A DNA stretch of 64,000 nt from the NCBI GenBank assembly GCA_963695075.1, contig CAVOFR010000005.1, positions 453,135-517,134 on the forward strand, read 5' to 3'. This DNA comes from CAWCAL01 sp963695075 (GTDB lineage Bacteria; Actinomycetota; Acidimicrobiia; Acidimicrobiales; CAWCAL01). Made by a program: the position numbers and the translations under genes. The notes below the pieces were generated by a model. It had not been told where the DNA came from. It saw only the letters and a list, made by a program, of their open reading frames with translations, and did not search any database. Below are positions 1 to 8,565 of the stretch, one piece after another. Every line of letters starts with the position of its first letter. Within the stretch, counting starts at the first letter, position 1.

Positions 1-3000
1 CGCCGAGGCGGCGTCGTCGCCGGCGAGGACGTCGGGGGCGGTGGGGTCCGGGGCCGGTGCGGTTGCGGGTTCGGTTGCGGGGTGGGGGTGGGGAGGTTGG
101 TGGCGCGTTCGTGGACGAAGCCGACGACCGAGGCGAGGGTGGGGTAGTCGCGTAGGGAGAGGGTTTCGTCGCGTTCGATGCCGTATTCCTCGCGTATGGC
201 GGCGAAGGTCTCGGCTTGTTTGACGGTGTCGATGCCGAGGTCGGCTTCGAGGTCGAGGTCCAGGTCGAGCATCTCGGGTGGGTAGCCGGTCTGTTCGGCC
301 ACCACGGCGAGGACCTTGTCGACGACCGGATCGGTGCTGTCCCCGACCGGTGCTGGTTCGGCTGGCGCTGGTGTCGGCGGGGGCCGGCGCGGTGGTGTCC
401 GGTGCCGGGGGGAGGTTGGTGGCGCGTTCGTGGACGAAGCCGACGACCGAGGCGAGGGTGGGGTAGTCGCGTAGGGAGAGGGTTTCGTCGCGTTCGATGC
501 CGTATTCCTCGCGTATGGCGGCGAAGGTCTCGGCTTGTTTGACGGTGTCGATGCCGAGGTCGGCTTCGAGGTCGAGGTCCAGGTCGAGCATCTCGGGTGG
601 GTAGCCGGTCTGTTCGGCCACCACGGCGAGGACCTTGTCGACGACCGGATCGGTGCTGTCCCCGACCGGTGCTGGTTCGGCTGGTGCTGGTGTGGCGGGG
701 GCCGGCGCGGTGGTGTCCGGTGCCGGGGGGAGGTTGGTGGCGCGTTCGTGGACGAAGCCGACGACCGAGGCGAGGGTGGGGTAGTCGCGTAGGGAGAGGG
801 TTTCGTCGCGTTCGATGCCGTATTCCTCGCGTATGGCGGCGAAGGTCTCGGCTTGTTTGACGGTGTCGATGCCGAGGTCGGCTTCGAGGTCGAGGTCCAG
901 GTCGAGCATCTCGGGTGGGTAGCCGGTCTGTTCGGCCACCACGGCGAGGACCTTGTCGACGACCGGATCGGTGCTGTCCCCGACCGGCGCGGCTCGGCTG
1001 CTGGTGCGGTGGCGGCGACACGGTGGTGTCCGGGACCGGTGTGGTCTCGACGGGAGGGACGACCGCGGCCGCCGCCGGCACTCCGGCGCCGATCCCGGTC
1101 GGTGGGCCGGTGTCACGGACCCGGAGGGTTCGTTTGACCACCTCGACCTCGGGTGCGTCGTGTCCCGTCACCTGTCGCAGCCATGCGGACCAGCCGGCAC
1201 GGTCGCTGATCCGGTACTCGTACCCGAGCTCGTCGGATTCGGGGCGCGTCCCGTCGGGCGTCGGGACCCGGCGCATCAGCGACATGCTGATCTGGGAGCC
1301 GAAGCCGGCACCGAGGCGGAGCGCGTACCGGATGGGATACCGGCCACCCTTGGAGAGGTTGAGGTGACCCAGGTCGGGGTCCACCTCCTTCACGTTGGCG
1401 ATGGGAGGGATGAGGCCGGTCTCCAACGCCTTCACGGCGAGGACGTCCTCGATGCCCACGCCCATGGCGTGACCGGTGAAACCCTTGGTGTTGGCCACCA
1501 CGATCGCGTCGGCGTCGTTGCCGAACACGTGGCGAAGAGCGTCGACCTCGGCCTGCGCACTTCCACCCCGCGCCGGCGTGTAGGTCTCGTGGGAGACGAA
1601 GACCATCTCCCGAGCGAGCTGGTGACGATCGACGCCCCACCGCCGCTCTGCGTCGCTCACCACCCGCTCCATCACCTCGCTGATGTGGCTGACGTCGAGC
1701 CGACTTCCGTGGAAGGCGCTGTTGGCGACGACCGAGCCGAGGACCTCACAGATCGGATCGAGGCCCCGCGAGCGAGCTGCGGCCCGATCCTCGACGACGA
1801 TCGCGGCCGCCCCCATGCCGATGATCATCCCGTGGCGGCGACGGTCGAAGGGAAGCGCAGCCTCCTCGACCACCTCGTCGGTCGCTGCCGCTCCGCTGGC
1901 GAGGAAACCGGTACCGATCCACGGTAGGAGGGCGTCGCTCGTGATGTCGTCGCCGGCGATCACGATGACCCGCTCGCACCGCCCGCTCCGGATCCAGTCC
2001 TCGGCCAGGGCGACGGCCTGGGTGGTGCTGGCGCAGGCCGCGTTGACATGGGTGTTGGGGCCCCGGGCGCCGATGTACTCGGCGAACTGCGAATGGCCCA
2101 TCGAGAGGATCTTGAAGATGAAGTGGCGGTCGTACTCGTAGGTGTCGTGCTCGATCTCGGCTCGGACCTCGTGGAGCATGTGGTCGAGCTCCGGGATGAC
2201 CGGGTCGTCCTCCCTCACCCTGTCGCGGAGATGCTCGAGGTCACGGAGCCGGGCCCGGCGGGCGTGGTCCTGCTCGAACCGGCTGACCTCGTCGACGAGG
2301 CGGTCGTAGCCGGGAAAGGCCGAGGCGAAGATGACGCCGGTGCCGTCGCGGAGCCGGGGAGGCAGTCCCCACCGCTCCGGCAGCTGGCTGCCGGTCGTCG
2401 TGGTCTTGTAGTTCATCACCAGCGGTATCCCCGCGTCGCGCAGAGCGTCGACGCCCGCGCCGATGGCGAGCTCGGTGGTGCGGTCGAGCGCGTCGAGCCG
2501 CTCCTCGGGGAAGCCGAACTCCGTGACCAGATCGAGCCGGCCCATCCGCCCGGCCAGCTTGATGACCTCGTCGGCCGATTCGATGGTCTCGAAGCTGCCT
2601 TCGCCGCCGGCCCCCTTCACCAGCCTCGTTATGTGCTTGTCGACGATGGCGTTGCGGAGGGCGACGGGAATGGTGTCGATGAACGACTCGCCGTCGAGGA
2701 TCCGACCGATGTTGGCGTCGTCGAAGACCCGTTCGGTCCCGGGCAAACCGAGGGCTGCACCGGTGATGACGACGGGTTCGTCGGAGCCGAGGCTCCGGCC
2801 ACGGCTCGGCCGGGGGGCTGCGCCGGTCCCGCGGTAGATCTCCTGACCCCGTTCGAGGAACTCGGCGAAGAGATGACCGAGCTCGACATAGGGAGCGTCG
2901 TCGGTGGGCGGAGCCGGCTCGGCGACCGCGACCCGGGTGGCGGCGGCAGCTGCCGTGACGGTTGGTGTTGGGGCTTCGGGGCGGGTGCCCACGCCCAACC

Positions 3001-5770
3001 CTGCCGCGTACAGCCCGCAGAGCGCTTGGTTGAACGAGACGAGGTCGCCCGTCTTGGGATGGTTGGCGGCGAGGGACACGGTGCCGGGCTCGTCGCCCAG
3101 GACGTCGTCGACGAATCCCTGCAGCGCCCGTTTCGGCCCGACCTCGATGAAGTTCCGAGCTCCGGTCTCGTACAGCGTGTGCAACCCACGGACGAACTGG
3201 ACGGGTGATGCGACCTGCCGGCCCAGGATCTCGAGCATGTCGGGTGTGACCGCCGGACCCATCGGATAGAGCTCGCCGGTGACGTTGGCGACGATCGGGA
3301 TGTGCGGTGGCTCCAGGTTCAGCCTGCCGAGGACCTCCTTGAGCGGCCCGGATGCCGGCGCCACGATCTCGGTGTGGAAGGCGTGGCTCACCGGCAGCTG
3401 CACGACCTGGTGGCCGGCTTCGGTGAGTCGTTCCATGGCGGCCCGGACACCCGGCGTGGTTCCGCCGATGACGGCCTGGTTCTGGCTGTTGAGATTGGCG
3501 ATGACGACGTAGCCGTCGACTCGGTCGAGCACGGTCTGGATCTCGTCGAGCGGCGCGAAGACCGCTGCCATCAACCCGTTGTCGTCGATTGACACCGCGG
3601 TCATCTCGCGGCCGCGTGCCGCGACGGCCTCGAGGGCGTCGGCGAAGGGGAGCGCGCCGGCAGCCACCAGCGCGGCGTATTCGCCGAGGCTGTGGCCCAT
3701 GACCATGTCGGGCCGGACCCCGTAGGCCCCGAGCAGACGGGTGAGCGCGAGATCTGTCGCCAGGACGGCGGGCTGGGTGATCTCGGTCTGGCGCAGCTCG
3801 TCCTCGGCCACGCGCATGGCACCGTCGTCGTCGGGGTCGGCGAAGATGTAGTCGCTCAGCGGCCTACCCAGTACGGGCTCCATGACCTGATCGGCCTCGT
3901 CGTAGACCTCGGCGACCAGGGGTTCGGTCCGGCGCAGGCCGGCCAGCATGTTCACGTACTGCGATCCCTGGCCGGTGAACAGGAATGCCACCTGGTGCGC
4001 CTCGCCCCGACCCAGGAACACCCCCTGGTTCCGGAGCATCCTCCAGGCGGCGTCGTTGCCGCCGGCCAGTGCCGCGCGCGCCTTCTCGGCCTTGGCGGCC
4101 AGGTCGGCGGCATCGCCGAAGTCGATGGCGACGCGGACCGGGGCACGGAGATCCGCCTCGGCCGGCGGAGCGGGCGCCGGCGCATCACCGGCCAGCGCGC
4201 TGTCGTGCACGGTCTGCAGACGTGCCAGTACTTCGGCGTCGGTGTCGGCACCGACGACCATCGCTCCGCGCAACGGTGCCTTGAGCGCTTGCCGGGTGAC
4301 GTCGGGTCGGCCGACCGAGATGCTGCGGTCGGGCGCTCGTTCCATGCGGCCCGGCACGTACTCCTCCATCACGACGTGGAAGTTCGTGCCGCCGAAGCCG
4401 AAAGCGCTCACCCCCGCGCTCCGCACTGCGCCGGGAGGCGCGTCCCACTCCGTCAGTTCCGTGTTGATGAAGAGGGGTGACCCGTCGAAATCGGCGTTGG
4501 GATTGGGTGCCGTCACGCCGATCGAGGGAGGGATGATCTTGTGGTCGAGGGCGAGGGCGGCCTTGAGCATCCCGGCGGCACCGGCGGCCCCCTTCAGGTG
4601 GCCGATGTTGGACTTCACCGATCCGAGCGGGACCGACCCGGGCGCCAGGCCGAGGTGGGCGAACACGGTGGTCAGGCTCTCGACCTCGACCACGTCGCCG
4701 ACCTTGGTGGACGTGCCGTGGCCTTCGATGTAGGTGGCGGAGTCGGGTGTGAGACCGGCGTTCTTCCAGGCCCGCTCTATGGCGAGCTGCTGGCCCACCG
4801 GGTTGGGAGCCGTGATCCCCTTGCCCCGGCCGTCGCTGGCTCCACCCACTCCCCGGATGACGGCACGGACCCGGTCGCCGGCGGCCTCGGCGTCGGCCAG
4901 CCGTTTGAGCAGGAACACCGCAGCACCCTCGCCCATGACGAAGCCGTCGGCGCCGTCACCGTACGGGCGGGTGCCCGTGGCCGACAGCGCGCCGATCTTG
5001 CAGAACTTGATGAAGCTCGAGGCGCTCATGTTGCCGTCGACGCCACCGGTCAGCACCGCGTCGTAGTCGCCCTCCTCCAAGCCTTCGATGGCGGCGTCCA
5101 CCGCTGCCATCGCCGACGCACAGGCGGCGTCGACGATGAAGTTGGGACCGTTGAAATCGAAGAGATTGGCGACCCGTCCGGCGATGATGTTGGCCAGTTC
5201 GCCCGGCATCGTGTCTTCGGTGATCTCCGGGAACCGGCCCCGGACACCGTCCCGGAGCTCGTCGAGGACGGCCTGACGGGTGGCCTCGGGCAGCGCTTCG
5301 AACGAGGGAGCCCGGGTCAGCTCGTCGGCGTACTCCGGGAAGTAGGCACGCAGCGCGGTGAGGTAGTGCTTGTCGCCCGCCATGGCGTTGCCCATGACCA
5401 CGGCGGTGCGCTCACGGTCGAGCGGCCGGTCGGGGTATCCGTAGTCGTCGAGGGCCTCCCTGACCGCGCCGATCGCCCACTTCTGGGTCCGGTCCATGGC
5501 GTCGCCCACCTTGGGCGGGATGGGCAGGCGCCACTCCAGTGGCGACCAGTTCCAGTCGCGGACCCAGCCTCCGATCTTCGAGTAGGTCTTGTCCGGCGCC
5601 TGGCGGTCGGCGTCGAAGTAGAGATCGGGATCCCACCGATCGTCGGCGACCTCGGTGATGCTGCACCGCCCGTCGGTCAGGTTCTGCCAGTAGCTCGCGG
5701 CATCGGGCGCGTCGGGAAGGATCGCCCCTACCCCGACGATGGCGATGGCGCGCTGTGTTCTCTCAGCCAT
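1..5770 (-). CDS. PUFA/type I polyketide synthase-like multidomain protein, KS-AT-KS-ACP3 (3' end beyond window)
   Basis: Iterative fatty acid/polyketide synthase subunit, about 1920 codons visible. ATG at 5770 opens a first ketosynthase (about residues 1-450, Cys217 in DAACASA, then EGHGTST and KSNIGH). An acyltransferase follows (about 590-900, GQGSQ, Ser694 in GHSLGE), then a second ketosynthase (about 990-1500, Cys1246 in NAACAST, with SHETYTP and GFTGHAMG at the two His motifs). A Pro/Val-rich linker leads into three tandem carrier domains at about 975-770, 657-450 and 338-130. Each carrier has Thr, not Ser, at the expected phosphopantetheine site (GIDTVKQ). KS codons start at positions congruent to 1 mod 3, carriers 1 and 2 at 0, and carrier 3 at 2, so each junction holds one extra base (near 985-1030 and at C375). 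No stop occurs in any of these stretches. PfaA normally runs KS-AT-ACPn-KR, so the second KS is unusual. The product is unknown. The acyl-CoA dehydrogenase gene ends 14 bp upstream. Confidence 0.85.
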   Translation of the reverse strand, partial: MAERTQRAIAIVGVGAILPDAPDAASYWQNLTDGRCSITEVADDRWDPDLYFDADRQAPDKTYSKIGGWVRDWNWSPLEWRLPIPPKVGDAMDRTQKWAIGAVREALDDYGYPDRPLDRERTAVVMGNAMAGDKHYLTALRAYFPEYADELTRAPSFEALPEATRQAVLDELRDGVRGRFPEITEDTMPGELANIIAGRVANLFDFNGPNFIVDAACASAMAAVDAAIEGLEEGDYDAVLTGGVDGNMSASSFIKFCKIGALSATGTRPYGDGADGFVMGEGAAVFLLKRLADAEAAGDRVRAVIRGVGGASDGRGKGITAPNPVGQQLAIERAWKNAGLTPDSATYIEGHGTSTKVGDVVEVESLTTVFAHLGLAPGSVPLGSVKSNIGHLKGAAGAAGMLKAALALDHKIIPPSIGVTAPNPNADFDGSPLFINTELTEWDAPPGAVRSAGVSAFGFGGTNFHVVMEEYVPGRMERAPDRSISVGRPDVTRQALKAPLRGAMVVGADTDAEVLARLQTVHDSALAGDAPAPAPPAEADLRAPVRVAIDFGDAADLAAKAEKARAALAGGNDAAWRMLRNQGVFLGRGEAHQVAFLFTGQGSQYVNMLAGLRRTEPLVAEVYDEADQVMEPVLGRPLSDYIFADPDDDGAMRVAEDELRQTEITQPAVLATDLALTRLLGAYGVRPDMVMGHSLGEYAALVAAGALPFADALEAVAARGREMTAVSIDDNGLMAAVFAPLDEIQTVLDRVDGYVVIANLNSQNQAVIGGTTPGVRAAMERLTEAGHQVVQLPVSHAFHTEIVAPASGPLKEVLGRLNLEPPHIPIVANVTGELYPMGPAVTPDMLEILGRQVASPVQFVRGLHTLYETGARNFIEVGPKRALQGFVDDVLGDEPGTVSLAANHPKTGDLVSFNQALCGLYAAGLGVGTRPEAPTPTVTAAAAATRVAVAEPAPPTDDAPYVELGHLFAEFLERGQEIYRGTGAAPRPSRGRSLGSDEPVVITGAALGLPGTERVFDDANIGRILDGESFIDTIPVALRNAIVDKHITRLVKGAGGEGSFETIESADEVIKLAGRMGRLDLVTEFGFPEERLDALDRTTELAIGAGVDALRDAGIPLVMNYKTTTTGSQLPERWGLPPRLRDGTGVIFASAFPGYDRLVDEVSRFEQDHARRARLRDLEHLRDRVREDDPVIPELDHMLHEVRAEIEHDTYEYDRHFIFKILSMGHSQFAEYIGARGPNTHVNAACASTTQAVALAEDWIRSGRCERVIVIAGDDITSDALLPWIGTGFLASGAAATDEVVEEAALPFDRRRHGMIIGMGAAAIVVEDRAAARSRGLDPICEVLGSVVANSAFHGSRLDVSHISEVMERVVSDAERRWGVDRHQLAREMVFVSHETYTPARGGSAQAEVDALRHVFGNDADAIVVANTKGFTGHAMGVGIEDVLAVKALETGLIPPIANVKEVDPDLGHLNLSKGGRYPIRYALRLGAGFGSQISMSLMRRVPTPDGTRPESDELGYEYRISDRAGWSAWLRQVTGHDAPEVEVVKRTLRVRDTGPPTGIGAGVPAAAAVVPPVETTPVPDTTVSPPPHQQPSRAGRGQHRSGRRQGPRRGGRTDRLPTRDARPGPRPRSRPRHRHRQTSRDLRRHTRGIRHRTRRNPLPTRLPHPRLGRRLRPRTRHQPPPGTGHHRAGPRHTSTSRTSTGRGQHRSGRRQGPRRGGRTDRLPTRDARPGPRPRSRPRHRHRQTSRDLRRHTRGIRHRTRRNPLPTRLPHPRLGRRLRPRTRHQPPPGTGHHRAGPRRHQRQPNQHRSGTAPIRSSTRSSPWWPNRPATHPRCSTWTSTSKPTSASTPSNKPRPSPPYARNTASNATKPSPYATTPPSPRSSASSTNAPPTSPPPPRNRTRNRTGPGPHRPRRPRRRRRRLG
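94..986. repeat. Three tandem carrier-domain repeats, nearly identical at DNA level
   Basis: Copies begin near 94, 413 and 731, with periods of 319 and 318 bp. About 255 bp of each copy appears identical by eye, including synonymous positions, and only the Pro/Ala-rich linkers differ. The 319-bp period breaks the reading frame through an extra C at 375. Such uniformity implies recent amplification or gene conversion and makes the region prone to misassembly. Confidence 0.85.
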
Positions 5771-5784
5771 GATTCCTCTTCTTC

Positions 5785-7455
5785 TCAGTTCTCGACGGGG
5801 CAGCAGCGGTAGACCGCGGTTGCTGCCGCGTCCATGTCGGCCAGGAGCCCGCCCTGGGCTCGTTTGATGGCGTCGAGGCCGGCGGCCTCGGAGAGGGCGA
5901 GCGGATCGACCGCGCCGGGTTCCGCGGCGCCCATCACCCAACGGACCCCTTCTTCGGCCACCTTCGCCGCGGCTTCTCGGGCGAACACGCGGGCCAGCGC
6001 GGCGAGCTCTTCGGCCGTGAACGTCCGGTCGGCCTTGGCGCTCAGGCCTTCGTCGGCCGCTGTCGCCGCTCGTCGGCACAGCGCGCCCGAACACTCGACC
6101 CACGCGACCAGTTCGCCCAGTCGGAACTGGAGGTGCTGATTGCGGGTCAGGCGGTGGACCCGCGAGGTCTCCATGATCTCGGCGAGAGCATGATGGGCGA
6201 GGGTCGCGACGTCGGCCCCGACCCCGGGATGGGCGGCGTGCAGGCCGTCGAGCTGGTCGGCGGCGTCGTGGTAGTACCGCCCGCGCGACTTCAGGTGCTG
6301 CTGCCAGCGATCGCGGCTGATGGTCATCTCCATGATCTCGGAGGTGCCCTCGTAGATCGTGGTGATGCGCACGTCACGCTTGATCTTCTCGACCATGTAC
6401 TCCTTGGTGTACCCGTAGCCGCCGTGGGCCTGGATGGCGGCTTCGGCTGCGGTGTTGCCGGCCTCGGTCGCCAGGTACTTGGCGATGGCGCCCTCGGTGT
6501 TGAGCATCTCCTCGCCGTCGTCGATCCGGGTGGCCGTCTCCTCGATGTAGGCCCGGGCCGCTTCGAGGCGGGCCGCGTGCGGGACGATCAGCTTGTGGGT
6601 GAAGCCCTGCTTCTCGGACAGCGGTGCCCCGGCCTGGATCCGTTCGGCCGAGTACTGCGCCGCCCGTCGCAGCGCCGCCCAGCCCGCGCCCAGACCGAAG
6701 GCGGCCACCATCAGGCGGGTGTACCCGAACACCGCCTGCGCTTGGGCCAGTCCCTGGCCCTCGACCCCGCCGACGACGCGGTCGACGTCGACCCGGACGT
6801 CCTGGAGGGAGAGCGCGGCGGTGTTGCTGGCGCGGATGCCGTGCTTGTCCTCGGGTTTGCCGTGGGTGAATCCGGGGGTGTCCCGGTCGACGACGAACCA
6901 GGTCGGTCCGTCCGGTGCCAGCGCCAGGATCGTGTAGAGATCCGCGTAGCCGCCGTTGGAGATCCACTGCTTGTTGCCGGTGATCTCATAGCCGACCACC
7001 TCGTCGTTCTCCTCGATCCGCGTAGCCGTGGTCTTCATGGCCGCCAGGTCACTGCCCGCTTCGGGCTCGGTGGCGCCGTAGGCCATCAGGATGCCCTCCT
7101 CGGCGAGCCGGGTGAGCCAGAGCTCGCGCTGCTCCTCGGTGCCGCCGAACACGATCGGGTCCGAGCCGAGGAAGGTGGCCAGGACGCCGGTGGCGACACC
7201 GACGTCGACCGACGCCATCAGCTCGCACACCCGGTAGACGTCGAACGATCCGCCGCCCATTCCGCCGAAGTCCTCGGGGATGAACAGCAGCGAGATGCCG
7301 AGTTGCTCGCCGCACATGCCACGCACGATCTCCTCCGGGAACTCGTCGGCCGCGTCGAGCTCGAGCAGTCGGGCGTCGGCGAGCTCGCCTTCGGCGAACA
7401 TCCCGATCGCGTCGAGGACCATCTCGAGCGTGTCCGGATCCAACCCACTGCTCAT
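5785..7455 (-). CDS. Acyl-CoA dehydrogenase
   Basis: FAD-dependent alpha,beta-dehydrogenation of an acyl-CoA thioester, 556 residues. ATG at 7455 (MSSGLDPDTL) is chosen because the open frame further upstream is only a shadow of gpsA. Family signatures are YGATEPEAGSD and KQWISNGG in the middle domain, and QAHGGYGYTKEYMVEK followed by IYEGTSEI, whose Glu is the usual catalytic base, in the C-terminal helical domain. About 160 extra C-terminal residues extend past the core, as in longer ACAD families. It lies between gpsA and the synthase gene, 14 bp from the latter, and is probably cotranscribed with it. It may introduce or remove a double bond in the synthase product or degrade it. The substrate cannot be read from the sequence. 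Confidence 0.9.
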   Translation of the reverse strand: MSSGLDPDTLEMVLDAIGMFAEGELADARLLELDAADEFPEEIVRGMCGEQLGISLLFIPEDFGGMGGGSFDVYRVCELMASVDVGVATGVLATFLGSDPIVFGGTEEQRELWLTRLAEEGILMAYGATEPEAGSDLAAMKTTATRIEENDEVVGYEITGNKQWISNGGYADLYTILALAPDGPTWFVVDRDTPGFTHGKPEDKHGIRASNTAALSLQDVRVDVDRVVGGVEGQGLAQAQAVFGYTRLMVAAFGLGAGWAALRRAAQYSAERIQAGAPLSEKQGFTHKLIVPHAARLEAARAYIEETATRIDDGEEMLNTEGAIAKYLATEAGNTAAEAAIQAHGGYGYTKEYMVEKIKRDVRITTIYEGTSEIMEMTISRDRWQQHLKSRGRYYHDAADQLDGLHAAHPGVGADVATLAHHALAEIMETSRVHRLTRNQHLQFRLGELVAWVECSGALCRRAATAADEGLSAKADRTFTAEELAALARVFAREAAAKVAEEGVRWVMGAAEPGAVDPLALSEAAGLDAIKRAQGGLLADMDAAATAVYRCCPVEN

Positions 7456-7495
7456 GTTCGTGCTCCTCCCGGGCGAGTCGACGTGCCGCCCATCG

Positions 7496-8565
7496 TCATC
7501 GGTGGTCCTGTTCGTCGCGGAGATCGCGATCGGTGAGGTCCAGTACCGCTTCTGCCGGGTCCTTGCCTTCGAAGAGCAGCGCACACACCTGCTCGGTGAT
7601 CGGGAGCTCGACGCCGCAGCGGCGCCCGAGGTCGCGGGCCGACCGGCTCGTGGGCACGCCTTCGGCGACCTCGTGCATCTCGGCGCTGATCTGCTCGAGC
7701 GTCCTTCCCTCGCCGATCTGGACACCGAGTGTCCGGTTGCGTGAGAGGCTGCCGCCACAGGTGAGCACCAGATCGCCCATGCCGGAGAGCCCGGCGAAGG
7801 TCTGGGGGTCCCCACCGCGGGCGACGCCCAGCCGGGTGATCTCGGCCAGCCCTCGGGTGACGATGGCCGCGTGGGTGTTCTGTCCGAACTCGAGCCCGTG
7901 GGCGACACCGGCGGCGATGGCCACGACGTTCTTGAGTGCGCCTCCGAGCTCGACGCTGACGATGTCATCGCTCGAGTACACGCGGAACCGCCGGGTGGCG
8001 AACAGATCGCGGACCTCGAGGGTTCGCCGGCGGTCGGGCCCGGCTGCGACGACGGCGGTCGGAAGCCGTGCCGCGACCTCGCGGGCGAACGATGGTCCGG
8101 AGAGGGCGACGACCCGGTCGGCCGCAGCGCCGGCCTCGGCGAGGATCTGGTGGGGTGTCTCGAGCGTCTCGGCTTCGATGCCCTTGGAGACGGTGACGAC
8201 GGCGGACGCCCGGGCCAGTGCCGCGCGCGCCTCGGCGAAGACGCTGCGGATGTGCTGGGTGGGGACAGCGCTGACGATGACGTCAGCTCCGGCCAGCGCC
8301 TCGGCCAGGTCGGCCGTCGCGTGCAAGCCGGCGGGGAGTTCGACATCGGAGAGGAAGAGAGGGTTGCGGTGACGGGCGGCGATACCCGCGGCGACCTCTT
8401 CTTCGCGAGCCCACAGCACGGTGGGCAGGCCTTGATCGGCCAGGAGCTTGGCGAGGGCGGTACCCCACGACCCTGCTCCGATGACGGTGGTGGTGCTCGG
8501 CGCGGCCAGCTCTTCCCCCCTTCGGGCCGGAGACGCGCGTTACGGTACGCGACCGCCAGGGTCAT
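7496..8565 (-). CDS. gpsA: Glycerol-3-phosphate dehydrogenase [NAD(P)+], frameshifted near its start
   Basis: Reduces dihydroxyacetone phosphate to sn-glycerol-3-phosphate for phospholipid synthesis. The Rossmann motif GAGSWGTAL, the substrate-loop motif SGPSFAREVA, the catalytic Lys region GGALKNVVAIAAG and SGMGDLVLTC identify GpsA. The body is in one frame, but no ATG, GTG or TTG lies between its upstream TAA (8542-8540) and the Rossmann motif. The ATG at 8565 is in another frame and would read MTLAVAYRNARLRPEGG. Adding one base to the six-C run (plus strand, 8515-8520) joins that start to EELAAPSTTTVIGAGSWG. A base lost from the homopolymer is therefore likely. The start at 8565 overlaps the end of the ABC-F gene. 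Confidence 0.85.

Noticed and set aside
94..986. Evenly spaced repeats suggestive of a CRISPR array
   Set aside because: The unit is about 318 bp, lacks short spacers and codes for carrier domains.
340..1035. Programmed ribosomal frameshifting at the carrier linkers
   Set aside because: No slippery heptamer or conserved downstream structure was seen, and similar one-base shifts occur in unrelated genes of the window, so error is more likely.
41..3600. Several long plus-strand reading frames (for example MFDGVDAEVGFEVEVQVEHL repeats)
   Set aside because: They are antisense shadows of the minus-strand synthase and its tandem carriers; the minus strand shows clear KS, AT and carrier motifs.
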